From NCBI GenBank assembly GCA_016748015.1, contig JAAOMT010000289.1, forward strand, positions 755,639-819,638: a stretch of DNA of 64,000 nucleotides. Reading direction: 5' to 3'. Position 1 is the stretch's first letter. Every line of letters begins with the position of its first letter. The position numbers were made by a program, and so were the translations under genes. Below the pieces are notes generated by a model. That model had not been told where the DNA came from. It saw nothing but the letters and a program-made list of their open reading frames with translations, and searched no databases. Of the stretch, positions 25,646 to 37,858 are shown piece by piece. This DNA comes from Geosiphon pyriformis. Taxonomy: Eukaryota; Glomeromycota; Glomeromycetes; Archaeosporales; Geosiphonaceae.

Positions 25646-28600
25646 GTGGCTATGTGTAATATTAGGAGTATAACAAATTTAGCTAAACAAAAAGACATTG
25701 TCCGTTGGTATAAGGATTCAAGAAATATGATTTCAATTGTTATTAAGACTAAATTGAGATCTAACATTAGGCTTTGGATCATAAATAAACTTGATAGATT
25801 TTGGGTTTTTACTTCTGGTTTGGATGTTGGGTTTCGTGGTACTGGAGTTGTTATAGTTATGAACAATTCTTTGGTTCAGCATGTTTCAAAAGTGAATGAG
25901 ATTCCTGGTCATTTGATTTCTGTGTGCCTTCTATTCAAGAACAAACTTTCAGTTATAATCTTGGGTCTGTACACTGGTGCATTTATTAGCACATGGTTTA
26001 GTTAAGCTGCTGATATCAATTCTATGGTTTCCAAGACAGTCAATTTCAGCTCTTTTGTGGTTTTGGATAGTGACTTTAATGAAAATGGGTCTAGCAAAAG
26101 TGCAAGTTTCAAGTTCTGTTTGGGTTTGGGCCTGGTTAATACTTTTGATGGACACTTATTCCACCTGGAGCAATTCTAGAGGTGTTAAGAAAGTGATTAA
26201 TTTTATTCTAGTTAGTAGAAATTTGGTATTTGCTATAGCATCGCATTTTGTCGATGGTATGTCTGAGTTTTTTGATACAGATTATAAGTCAGTTTCTGTT
26301 TCAATTGGTTTAAGTGGACTGCTGGATACACATCTTATTAGTGTTCACAAACAAGCCAACCAAGACCAGTGGAGATTCAAATTAAAGAATACAGATAATG
26401 TTCAATGATTAAGCTTTAAAGATTGCTTTTCTGCCAAGTTTTTGGTTAGATCGGACATGTTTGAAGAAACAAGAGTCACTGGTGACTTAAATACAATGTG
26501 GAAATTGTTGAAAGAGACCATAGTATAGACTACTGACACAGTTTTTTCTAGGATATGGTATAGTAAGTATGACTGTTTGAGAAATAAACAATCTTCCAAA
26601 TTCTTTAAATTAAAGCTACTTGTTGTAAAGGTTGTGAAATGTTGGAACTCTGGTGATTTTCTGAATTTCAACTGCCTTATTAAGGTTTGGTTGGCTGTTA
26701 ATGCAGTTAAAACTTCTAAGGTTAATAGCATGGTTTTGAATGGTGTAAGCTCGATGAAGTTAATTAAACATTTGTCAGTAATAAAGAAAGGGTATCATAA
26801 GTCCAAATATTATGAGTTTAAGGTTGTTGAAGATACTGCTATAAGGAAGACAATTGATCATCATATGGAAAACTTCTGTTCTGACAAAAGAAAGATGATA
26901 AAGAGCATTCTGGAATGTCTATTTTGCAAGGTGGTTTTGGATTACTTAGTAATGAATGATGAGCTGGTGGTTAAGCCTAATGAGGTGAAGCTCAAGGTTG
27001 ACAAAATTATGGAAGGGTGGATAAGAAAGTAATCAGTTCTTCTGGAAATACCTGACCTTTGGGCTCAATAATATATGTCTCTGGATTATGTGGATGATGA
27101 TGCTTTTTCTGGTGTAATAGTTGATATGGAGAAATTGTCTCAGGCTGTTGATAATCTGCCAAACAATAAAGCAGCCGGGTTATCTGAGATACTGAATGAA
27201 CTTTGGAAGCATTGTGGTGGGAAGATTTTGGTCTGTTTTTTGAAATTGTTGAATTTGTGCTTGAGTATAAGTGCAGTTCCTAATCTGTGGAAGGAAGCAT
27301 GGATTTTAATGATTCCGAAACCTTATGAGTGAAATGGTATTCTAACAAATACCAGACCTATCACATTGATCAAGACAGCATATAAATTATTATCTAAGAT
27401 CTTATCTGATCAGATATCTTTGGCTTGTAGCAAGTTTAATGTTTTTTGTATTGACAATTTTTCAGTATTGAAAGGTACTTCGACCCAATCTCCTATTTTT
27501 ACTATTGGCTTAGTTGTTGAGAATACTCTAGAGAAAAACAGAGAGCTTTGGTTAGTGCTACAGGATATATGCAAAGCTTATAATTCGGTAGGCTGGCATT
27601 ATTTGCAAGCAAGCTTGCTTTACATCAAAATGTGTGGACATTTCATCCAATTTTTTGGCAACATTTATGGGGACCAGCTCAACAGAATGATGACTGATTT
27701 TGGGCTCTCGAATAATTATAGAGTACATAATAAGTTAGATCAAGGGGAGGTCTTTTCCCCACTGCTTTAGAGAATATTTTATGATCCACTTTTGTGTGAA
27801 GTGAAAAGGCATGAGCAATTATGTAGGTATAGGATTGATTCTTGATTTGTAGCAAAGTCTAACAGAATTGAGGCGAATGGAAAAAAAACCTCTTTTTTGG
27901 CTGCAGGTGTTTTTATTAATGATACGATTTGGGTCAGAAGTAGTTAGGCATCTATGCAATATATTTTGAATATTGCAAGTGAATTTTTTGTGATTAATGA
28001 CATCTCAATTAATAACAATAAAATGGTAGTGATTTCTATCAATTGAGAGGTTAAGAATGCTTTGTTATTAATTAATGAAGTGCCAATTTTGATTGCTAGA
28101 AAGGGTAAGTTACACTGATACTTGGGTATCTTTCTGTTAACTGAGAGTCTCTCTAAGCCTAGTTTGGCTCAAGTCCATAAGAATGTTAAGTTTTTTTCTA
28201 ATATAATGTTAAGAAAAACTATTACGGACAAACAATTCTGTTATTTGGTTTTGGCAGTTTTGCAGTCTATTGTTAGCTATTGTGTACAGTTCAGTTTTGT
28301 TATTTTAGATATGTGTCATAAGTGGGATATTATGATTAGAAAAAATCTTAGAGCTAAAGCTGGTTTATCATGTAACTTCTCCAGTAAGATCTTGCATCAC
28401 CCTTTTTTATATGGATTAAAGCCTTTTGAGCAAGTGCAGTTTGAAGAAAAACTGGCATCACTGATTTCATTTTCTAATGGCCACGGCATTCTTAGACATT
28501 TATTTGATCATAGATTTTTGGATTTGCAAGTTTTAGAATGGTTTTTTTTAAATCTTTTGCAATTTCTTGTTAAGTTGCATGTTAATTCTGTTAACAATTT

Positions 28601-30299
28601 CTTGGCAGAAGTGGTGAAGATCTTTTTGGAGAATGAATTATCCTTGTCAAACAATTTATCTTGTGCCTTTCATGAGTCTGGCAATTTTCCAATGTCTGGC
28701 ATTCTGGGTCAGTCTTTGTATTACAAATCCATTTTTTCATTGAAGCATTTTGGTGTTGTTTTTGGTGACAGAATTTTTAACAAGAAAGGAAAGATGATGG
28801 ACTAGAAAACATTTTGGCATTGGAAGTGATTAGACCCAAGAAGCCCTGTGCTTTACTGGTTTTTTTTAACATTTGATTTTATAAATAATTATATTTCTTT
28901 GGGGGTCGGAGCTGCTACTACTACTGAAGAAGATGTGCTGAGTGTTTTGGATTCTGATAGGTTCTCTGAAGTTTATGATAGTTTGCTGAAGATGTGGTCT
29001 GATTGTATTAAGGTGTATACAGATGGGTCCTTGAGATGTGCTGGTTCTGTTGAGGCAGCAGGTGGAGCAGCTGCATACTTTTCAGCTATAAACGTGAGCA
29101 TTGGGATTAAGATTGCTGGACTTTTGTCCTCTACTTTAGCTAAACTGCAAGCTATGATGTTGGCCTTAGAGTGTGTTTCATCTTCTTGCTCAGTAGTTTT
29201 ATACTCAGATAGTTAATCTGTGATTGATGCCTGCATTTCTGAGGCTTCTTTGACTACATCTAACTTCCGTAACCAATGTTGGATCAAAAAATTGCAAATT
29301 GTCAATCTCCTTAAAAACAAGAATATTTCAATTAAGTAGGTGAAGATTAAAGGATATTCAAATGTATTGGGCAATATAAAGGCTAACACACTGGCTAATA
29401 AGGCTACTTTCTCATTTCTTTCTTTGCCAGTTAATATCCGGAAGAGGTTTCTAGTTGTTGAAAAGACTGTCATATTTGGCAATGTTTGTCATTTTGCTCA
29501 GGACTTACACTGGTCAATATGCTGTACTCATTGAGAGGCTGGTCTGGGTTTTGGTATAGTTCTAAATGTTATGATTAAGGAAATAGATTGGGATGCTACT
29601 GTGACAGTTTGGCATCCTGATTCACACATGCTTTCTGGATTTACCAGTAGGAAGTTAGCTAATTTATGCATGTATTTAATAAAGGCTGTATATAGATGGC
29701 TGCCAGTTGCAGTTAGAAAGAGGTTGTACAGCAGAAGTTATCCTGGTGTTTTGTGTTTGTTGTGTGGCAAGATAGAGTTTTCTGATCATGTTTTTGCTTG
29801 TTTTGGTGACTCTGGTCTCTGTGAGGACATTTTGGTTGAAGCTGCTGAAAAATAGATGTTAATGTCTGATCTTATGAGTTCGTCTCCATCTGCTATTTTG
29901 CTTTTGCTTTTGTTATATCCTTTGGATATGGGTCTTTATACAGCAGTGTGCAAGGGTTTTGTAATGAAAAATTGGTATGCCAAAGCTGTTTCAGTTTTTG
30001 AGAAAAGAAAGAAAGCTACTCAGACCCTAGTAGAATTTATCAAATTTGTGGTGGAATTGTAGCGTACTCAAATATAGACTATTAGGATTAAGCATAGAAT
30101 GGAGATGGAAAAGGCTGGCTTGGTTGAGGATAATGATATGGTTTCTAGCTTGTCCAGCAATGTAGTTTCTACATTGTTGGCTGGTGTTGTCTGTATGCTT
30201 GGTATTATAGAATCTTTTGCTGTCAAGTTTGATAGGCACAAATTGTGTCGTTTTTTCTCTGGTTTAAGTAGTAATGCTTTTGTTGCCATAGGTGTATAG
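25646..30299 (+). pseudogene. LINE copy C ORF2 (endonuclease, RT, RNase H)
   Basis: Pieces 25646-26005, 25977-26408, 26577-27032, 27075-27332, 27366-27770, 28122-28805, 28848-29216, 29340-29534, 29571-29855, 29856-30062 and 30099-30299 read as one ORF2. Landmarks: CNIRSITNLAKQKDIVRWYK, a frameshifted endonuclease centre, AAGLSEILNELWKHCG, DICKAYNSVGWHYLQ, an RT centre near 27900-27935 that reads FINDTIW (first catalytic Asp replaced by Asn), VYTDGSLRCAG, KIKGYSNVLGNIKANTLANKA (RNase H end, decayed), and LCLLCGKIEFSDHVFAC. Stops are frequent and mostly at expected Gln or Trp codons. The stop at 26003-26005 lies at the same codon as one in copy A. Confidence 0.85.
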
Positions 30300-30440
30300 T
30301 GTTGCCTTGTCTGGCCCAAGTGGCTGGCCATATGTAGTCTGTACATAAGCTGCATTTAATTGGTTCCACTTAGTTTGGTTCTATGTACTAAATAGCAGTT
30401 GGGCTTTATTTGTAAAACTTGTAATAAAAAAAAAAATAAT
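30300..30440 (+). promoter_or_regulatory. 3' UTR and poly(A) of LINE copy C
   Basis: Potential stems: UGGCC/GGCCA around CAAGUGGCU, AUGUA/UACAU around GUCUG, and a longer-range AUUUA/UAAAU. The element ends with GTAATAAAAAAAAAAATAATAA. Stems are paired as in copy A but with different bases. Confidence 0.6.
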
Positions 30441-33430
30441 AACTATTTAACTTTTTATATTAATAATATATTCTTTGTTAATAAAAATATATATTAAAAT
30501 TAATATAAAATAATAAGTTTAATAAAAATTAATAATATAATATTCTGAATTTTAATACATATTTTATTTAAATTATTAAAATAAGTAATAATATTACTAA
30601 TTACAAAACTAAATTTTTAATTAATTTATTAATAAAAATATAATTTTATTATTATTATTATTATTATATAATTATAAATTATTTATATTTAATATAGCAA
30701 TTTTATTATTAATAAATTTTAAATAAATAATATAAACTTTGAATTAATTAGAAATTAAAATTCATATATTTTTATTTTTAAAATGTTCTAATTTATTATA
30801 ATATTTTTTGTTTTTTAATTTATTAAAATACATAAAATCAATTTTTTTAAATATTTAACAAACTTATTAAATTTGTCTATACTTAAAATATTTAAAATTA
30901 CTATTTTTAAAGCAAAATCAAAAAATATAATATTAATATTATTTATATTAAGTTTTATAAATATATTAATTATATTAACTAAAAAAATTATAAAAGCTTT
31001 TTTAGCAGATTATTTATGTTAGCAAATTTTATTATTATTATAATTTTATTTTCTAATTTTAATTAAATATTTTAATATTTTATAATAATAATAATAAATA
31101 GTTTTAATTAAAAAGTTTTTAAACAAATTTGCTTTTATTTTTAACTTTTTTTAATTAATAAATTTTATTTTTATATAAATTTTTATTTATTTAAGCTTTA
31201 TAAATAATAATTAAATACAAAACTGCTATAATTAAATAAATAAACTGCTTATTTAATATGGTTTTTTAAATATTAAACTTGGTTTTCTTAATTTATAAAT
31301 AATATAATACTTAAATATTTATAAAGTTTTTTAAGCTTTATTATATTAATACTTTAAATTAATGTTTTTTATTTTATAATTAATTAAAATTATTATAGTT
31401 TTTTTTATATTTATTAAAATATTATTAATCTAAAAAAATTAATGTAAAATAAAAACATCTTTTTGTTTATTAATCTTATTAATAAATTTTATATTAATTT
31501 TACAACCAAAAAAAAATTCTTTTTTCTTGATTTTACATAAAAATAAATTATAAAATATGTACTAAAAGAGAAATAAAATTTTTTTTTCTTAATTTAAATT
31601 GTAAATTTAAAGTTTAATATAATTTTATTTTTGTAATTATAATAAATATTGGCCAAAAATTACAAATTTATCACATATTTTTATTTTTTTAAGGATTTTT
31701 TTCAAATTAATTTAATTAACAAATTATATATTTTTATATATTTTAAAAAACCAATTACAGTTTTTTTTTTCTAAAGTATTTTTAACAATAAAATTAACTA
31801 AAAAAATAAATTTTATATTAAAATATTTTCAAAAAAATTTTTTTTTTTAATATTCTGTTATAATTACAAGTTTTTAATATTTAATTAGTAAAATTTTTTT
31901 AAAAAAACTTCTTAATAATCTTAATTAAAAAATTTATTATTTATAAAACTTAATTTTAAATCTTAAGAACATTTTTTACATATAAACAAAAATTAAAAAA
32001 TTCAAAAGTAAATTATATATTAAAAAATTATTATGTTTTTATTATTTATTAGAAATCTTAAAAAATTAATTACTTTTTTATTAAATAATTTTTTTAATAA
32101 TACCAAAAATTTTTCAAAAATTTTTTATTTTCTATTTTATTTTTTTGTAATTAAATTTTATTATAGATTTAACTTTACATAAATTAAAAATATTATTATT
32201 ATTATGTGTTAAATTATTATTATAAAAATTTAATAATAAATTAAAACTTTTTTTTTATTATATTTTAATTGTTTTTTTGCTATATTTTTTATTATTTTAC
32301 AAAATACAAATTTTTTGTCTTAAAATTAATAATTATTATTAATAGTAATATAATAATAAAAAAGTTATTTATAATTTTATTAAAAAATGTAAATAAAAAT
32401 ATTAAAACTTTTAAAATAAAACATTTTTTTTTTAAATAGTAGTTTGACTAATATTAATAAATTTGAAAACATAAAAATTAATTTTAATAAAAAAATAGAT
32501 AATAATAAAAATAAATTTAAAATAAATAATAAAAATAAACTTTTTTTTAAATTTTTAAATAAATATTTTTAAGATAAAAAAAGTAAATATTAATAAGATA
32601 ATAATTTTTTTATTAAATAAAATAATTTATAATATTAAAGATAAAAAGATATTTTTTTGTTTGTTTTTTTTATTATATTAAAATTTAATTTAAAGTTTCA
32701 AAAAATTAAGTTCAAATTATAAATATTTTAACTTAAAATTAATATAAATCAAAATTTTATAACTTAATTTAACCGATCAAGTTTTATATATAAGTAAATT
32801 AAATCTTAATTTAGTTTTTTTAACTTAAAAAATAATAAATAACAAATTAAGTTAAATTATAAGTTATTAAACTTAACCCAATTTTTAAAATAAATTTTTT
32901 TTGAATTAAATTCAAATTAAATCAAGACTTAAATTAATTTAAATTATTAAAAACTTTAGTTTAATTAGTTTATTTTAATAATTATTAAAAAAAATTAAAA
33001 GTTATTATAAAAAAATTTTATATTTTAAATATTAATTTATTAATTATTAAAAAAAAAGTTCTGTAAAAAAAATATAAACTATTAAAAAATTATTTTTATT
33101 AATAAATGATTTTAAAAGAGTTTTTAATTTTTTAAAGTTTTAAAAAATTATTAGATTTATATTTATATTAAAATTTAATTTGATTAAAAGTACAATATTG
33201 ACTATAAAAATGAGTATTCTAATAAATAATAATTTTAAAAAATTAGACATAATATTAAATTAAATTGTAATTATTAAAAAAAATTTTATAAATATTTTTA
33301 AAAAAGTAATTATTTTGTTTAAGTTTGACAAAATAATATTAATTTAATTATAACTAATTAAATTATGACAACTAATTGTTTTAAAAAATAAAAAGTTTGT
33401 AATTTTTTTATTTTTTGTTCTAGTTATAAT
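30441..33430. other. 3-kb AT-rich repeat graveyard
   Basis: Almost entirely A and T, with homopolymer runs and no protein-like frame. It sits between the tail of LINE copy C and a LINE 3' fragment. Its composition matches the other decayed repeat tracts in this window. I cannot assign a family. Confidence 0.5.
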
Positions 33431-33915
33431 TATAAAAATATGTGCTGAAGGATTGGCTTACAGAGACTATTGGGATTTTTGATAATACAAAGAAAACCAA
33501 CTCTGCTGTTGTTGATTTTGTAAGATATCTGATAGAGTTACATTATTTTAGGGTTTGGTTAATGAGGTTTAAGTTTAGAGTTGATATAAAAAAGACTGGC
33601 TTAATTGAAAACAATAGTGTAATATCAAATTTGTTATGTAGTTTGACATTAATACTATTAGATAGTACAATTAGGATGTTTGGTATTATTGAGTTTTTTG
33701 TTATTAATTTTGGTTATTATAGATTATGCTTTTTTTTCTGGTCTGAATTGTGATATAAATATTAGTATAAGTGTTTAGTATTGCTTTGTCTGGTCTAAGT
33801 GGCTAGTTACATGTAATAAGTGTATAAGCTATATTTAGTTTAAGCCACTTAGTTTGGTTTTATGTATTAGATAGTAGTTGGACTTTACTTAATAAATATT
33901 TTTATAAAAAAAATA
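33430..33915 (+). mobile_element. 5'-truncated LINE fragment (copy D): ORF2 C terminus plus 3' UTR
   Basis: The frame 33442-33753 (DWLTETIGIFDNTKKTNSAVVDFVRYL...RFKFRVDIKKTGLIENNSVIS) corresponds to the last 100 residues of ORF2 in copies A and C. The 3' UTR follows at about 33775-33910 (CTGGTCTAAGTGGCTAGTTACATG) and ends in an A-rich tail (AAAAAAATAAAAAAAAATGAG). The start coincides with a sharp change from AT-rich debris, so it is an ordinary LINE 5' truncation. Confidence 0.8.
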
Positions 33916-34860
33916 AAAAAAAATGAGAAAAAAAGATTAATTTTTTTTATATTATATAATTATTATTAATTAAACACAATTGTTAATAATTAAGTATATT
34001 TATTAACAAAATTGTTTTTGTGTTAATTATTTTATTTTTAAGTTAATAATAATTGGTTAATTATTAATAATAAATTGTATTTTAATTAATTTAATAATTT
34101 AAAATTTTTAACTAAATAAACTATTTTGTTTTGTGCCAATTTTTTTTAATTTTTCAATAATTGATGTTTAAAACATAAATTTTTTTGTGTTTATAATAAT
34201 TTTTTTTTGTTAAACCATATTTTTTTAACTCTTGTTTTTTTGGTGTTGGTTGTAATATTTTTTTGCTTTGTAGTTTTTTTTTGTTTTTACTTTTTTCTGC
34301 CATGTTTAAGTTATTTTTATTATCAAAAATAAAAAGTTATAAATTTACAGTGTTTAAGATAATAGTTTGTATATAAAAACAGATTTGTATGTATATTAAT
34401 ATGTGAACTTGCTTTATCTTTAATGGCCAAAAGATTAATGAAGAAATATTTATTTCTATTAATAATAAAAATAAATAATATTATTTTTAATAACTCAAAG
34501 AATTGTTTACATTAAATAAAAATTTTTTATTTGAGTTGACTATTTTAAAAATTGTTAAATTAAACTCGAATTTTGCAATCCAAATTTGTAAAATTTTAAA
34601 CTTTAGGTGCACAATATATTTCCAGTTGATGTTACTTGCAACATTTGTAAAAAAATGAGAATATAGCGTTTTAGTTGTAAAAAAAATATATACCAGGGGA
34701 AAAATAAATAAACCATGACACGTTATTGCATTATTGTCTAAATAGACATTGTTAGCCAATAAGACCGTTAACCACAATTTTTTTAACTTGCAGAGATTTT
34801 GTAGAATTTTTGTTGATAATCACTAAAGAACATCCTTCTTTAAACCTTTTTTTATTAGCG
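33916..34860. other. AT-rich spacer and promoter side of the RPA34-like gene
   Basis: No repeat boundary or gene could be read. Composition becomes less extreme from about 34580 onwards, consistent with the 5' flank of the gene starting at 34861. A run of small open frames on both strands has no family resemblance. Confidence 0.45.
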
Positions 34861-36500
34861 ATGGAGCAAAATGAATTACGACCAAAACAAAAATCTATTC
34901 AGGCTCAAACACCTCAAATGAAGGTCAAAAAAATGATGGAACACTTATCTGAAATTTCCAAAGATCAAAGTGAGACAAAAGGGATAACGGAGAGTCCTTC
35001 CAAAACTCTTAACAAAGGAAAAGCAAAATATGTCATGGGGGATAACAAAATAAGTAAAAAGGCAAAGGGGAAGGAGCGAGCGAATTCCCCAAATGTTGAA
35101 CTACTTGATTCCTTTGATAAATCAAAGAATTTCTCCGACTCGACCCATACTGTTTCTTACAAAAACGAAACTGGAATAGAGAAAAGTAAAACTGTTTCAA
35201 CTATAAATGTGTCGATTAATAATCCCCCCAACGATAAGGGAAATCATTTGGAAGATAGGTGAGCTCTATATTTTTCTCAGAATTCATAAAAATAATGAAA
35301 TAATTTAATTTAGAATTTAGGAACTTAAAGTGGAAACCCCCTGCCGCTTTCCAACCCTTTATTTATCAGAACGATCAAACTGTTTTCGATCATGAAGAAT
35401 TACAAGATGATAAAAAGGAGTTATGGCTTTTTCGTGTGCCGCTCGGGGTACTTACATCCTTCATGCCTATTATTATTTTTGCAAGCAGCACGCAAATCAG
35501 TTTGAATTTTCTTATTTCCAGCTGGAAAATATGAAGTTAGAAGGATCGATAATTACACTGCCCCCTCTCTCGCATTCAAAAATTGCTCGGATTGGGACTA
35601 TTGAAGGACAGCACAAAGATAAATTTGGATTACATTGTCTACCCAAAAAAGAAAATTTTCTTAAATCCATTGATGACGACCATCTTGAAGAAGAAAAAGT
35701 GCATGATGATGTAGATTTCATCGGTTGCCAAGATATGTACGATGTTTCATGTTTAATGCCTTCTCGCCAGAGGGATGGACACCTCGTTTTAGGTATATTG
35801 GGGTATCTTTTTTAAGAATTTATTTTTTTCGATTTTGAAATAACGATTTTTAATTCAATAGAAACAAAGCAATTCAGCCAACGCATTGCAATTACCCAAT
35901 TAATTGACTTGCCAGATCCTAAGCAGGCAGCTTTGGATATTCTGGCTAAACCAAAAACACCACTAGAACAACCAAAAGACCTCAAATTGCAATTCAGACC
36001 TTATGGTTTTGATACAGGCATGCTCTGTTCCTTGAATCTTAAAATTATTTTTAGGATTCCTTTTTCTAACTCATTAAGCTAATGTCCAATAGGTCATTTA
36101 CAAAATTCAAAGAAACGAAAGCAAGAAGCCACTGAATATGACGTTAATGAAGACTTTAAAAGTAATATGACAAGTGTGATTAATGCTATGTTAGTTTACT
36201 TCTAATCGCTAATCGGATCATTCATAAATCTTCGATATAGCTGGCAACAGTATCACGTTAGAAGATGAAAAAGCATCATTGGCCATTAATTTACTTGACG
36301 CCTTACCTCGAATCGTAAAACCACAACCTTCCAGAAAGAAAATTCCTATACCAATACCAACGGAAAGAGGCGAACACATTACACATCTCCCCGATAAAAG
36401 GATCGATAAAAAGATTGAGGACAAACGCAAATCCGGAGCAAAAAATAAGGTCAAAAAAAGGAAATTCAACAGATCCCGAGGGTTCCAAGACAGTTTTTGA
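34861..36500 (+). CDS. RNA polymerase I subunit RPA34.5/PAF49-like, 6 exons
   Basis: Members of this family (yeast A34.5, animal PAF49) pair with A49 on RNA polymerase I and help initiation and elongation of rRNA transcription in the nucleolus. Exons: 34861-35258, 35321-35447, 35501-35792, 35862-36017, 36093-36173, 36241-36500; 437 residues. The first exon is a low-complexity, charged N-terminal extension (KGKAKYVMGDNKISKKAKGKERA). The family core follows: WKPPAAFQPF, KKELWLFRVPLG, LENMKLEGSIITLPPL, FSQRIAITQLIDLP, LKLQFRPYGFDTG. The tail is Lys-rich (KSGAKNKVKKRKFNRSRG), as usual in this family. Oddities: exon 4 needs either a GC donor (CAG/GCATGC at 36018) or a weak GTTCCT donor 9 bases later; both keep the frame. 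The acceptor of exon 3 could also be 35521. Confidence 0.75.
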
Positions 36501-37008
36501 GTCAACTTTATGGCATATATAAGAGAGTATATAAATGTTCTATCTTGTTTAAAGTGCCCAAAAAATGGTTAAAAAATATTGATATTAATTCGAATCTCTG
36601 ATATCCAAGAAAAGGGACAATGTACCGATCCTCAGATCTTTATCTGTGTGATAGGATTTTACAATTATTTATTCAATTGACGAAATAAATTATTTAAAAG
36701 AGGAGGTATATTACCATCAAATTTAGTGTACTTTTTTAATCATTACGGTCTTTCGTATATTGACTTCTAAACCCGTTTTCTTGCGCCACATGGGGAATTC
36801 TTCAACTAGACGTCTCTGAATTTAATGCGTTTGATTTTGGAACAAAGTAACTCGAAATTTGTCGATTGGAAAAGTGCAGATTTTTTGAGACTAAGAGAAG
36901 CTTTGTAAAGCAATAAGTGTTCAAATTAGAAATTAATGATACTTTCATTTCCCTTAAATCCGCTATATTTGTAGACTTACATTCCTTCAGAGTATCTTGA
37001 TTTAACAA
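36501..37008. other. Intergenic between convergent RPA34-like and CRIPT
   Basis: Tail-to-tail spacer. Contains an LTR-like snippet (AGAGGAGGTATATTACCATC at about 36700-36719) that resembles the polypurine tract and LTR start at 5415-5440. A short minus-strand open frame at 37008-36802 shows no family likeness. Confidence 0.45.
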
Positions 37009-37674
37009 TCATTTGGCACTCTGCTTGTACATTGTCGTGTCCAGGATTTGCTTACCGCACATTGCGCAAATCCCTTGTTTGTAAGCGCAACCTATGGAGA
37101 AAAAAATTACATTAATATACCAAAAATAACCTACAATATTCTCTAAATCCTTGAGAGAACCTCGTATATGATATGGGTGAGGTAGATAACATTACCAATG
37201 TTGAGGGTTGAAAGGTAATAAAAATGCGAATCATTCACAATAGGAATCTTACCTTGACAGTAATGAGCGTGTTCTTGATGCACTCGGGATTTACATATTT
37301 TGCATTTGTTTTCGTAAGGTTTAAACCTGTGAAAAAAAAACATTAAAAATCTTAATGTTATGATTTCGAGGTTCCTTGATATCAACTCTAAAGATACTCA
37401 CCGGTTCTTCCCTGGTTTACTTAAAAGTTTATTCTCATGGAGTCTTCTATCTGTCCCAACTAAAAAAAAGGATTATAAGATCAAAACGATTAGATGTGAG
37501 TTAGAGTTCACAAAACTTAAACATTGAGGTACCAGCAGTGTTTCGTGACCCTTCTTTCCATTTGTCCGGACATATAACTTTCGCTAATTTCTTCTCGCCT
37601 ATTGAAAAGAGGTTTAAAAATGCCTGAACCAAAAACCTTATGATTTAATATTGCTTACATTTTTTGCACACCAT
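37009..37674 (-). CDS. CRIPT: CRIPT (cysteine-rich PDZ-binding protein), 5 exons
   Basis: CRIPT is a small zinc-binding protein; in animals it binds PDZ domains, and it is a component of the human minor (U12) spliceosome. Exons on the minus strand: 37674-37659, 37598-37533, 37459-37402, 37326-37253, 37091-37009; all GT-AG and in phase; 98 residues against about 101 in human. The protein begins MVCKKCEKKLAKVICPDKWK, continues VGTDRRLHENKLLSKPGKNRF, and ends with the diagnostic block CKICKSRVHQEHAHYCQG then CAYKQGICAMCGKQILDTT. All Cys pairs are kept. The first exon is only 16 bases. The start codon is 184 bases from the divergent F-box gene. Confidence 0.96.
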
Positions 37675-37858
37675 CTTTAAAGAGGTCCTATAAAAGAAAT
37701 ATTAGCAACCAGCTTAAAAAGTAGGCGGTTTTCGTGAAATTAACTCCCGGCCAATTATTTACAATCATTATGATATCATCAAGTATGTATAAATTGAAAC
37801 CTCTTTTGGGTATTCCAACAAAGTGAACAGTAATGGTTTACTCTGCCTCTAGTCAAGC
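37675..37858. promoter_or_regulatory. Short divergent promoter between CRIPT and the F-box gene
   Basis: Only 184 bases separate two start codons on opposite strands, so the genes must share this interval. It contains an AT-rich block (TTATTTACAATCATTATGAT) and GTATGTATAAATTG near 37783, which could be a TATA-like element for the plus-strand gene. Inference from position only. Confidence 0.5.

Larger units (their letters stand above)
23630..30440 (+). mobile_element. Full-length, moderately decayed Tad/I-type LINE (copy C)
   Basis: Same architecture as copy A but in the opposite orientation: 5' leader (AAAAAACTTCTTTCTTTC near 23627), ORF1 with zinc knuckle, ORF2 with endonuclease, RT and RNase H, 3' UTR at 30300-30420 and an A-rich tail (about 30424-30440). 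It carries many more stops than copy A and a lower GC content, and its 3' UTR belongs to a different subtype, shared with the fragments at 33.8 kb and 56.2 kb. So it represents a second, older subfamily. Confidence 0.88.

Noticed and set aside
30441-33430. Mitochondrial or plasmid-derived DNA, because of the extreme AT content
   Set aside because: No rRNA, tRNA or respiratory gene can be read, and the composition matches other decayed transposon tracts here.
36802-37008. Minus-strand open frame just downstream of CRIPT
   Set aside because: It follows the CRIPT stop codon, has no domain, and lies in the 3' flank.
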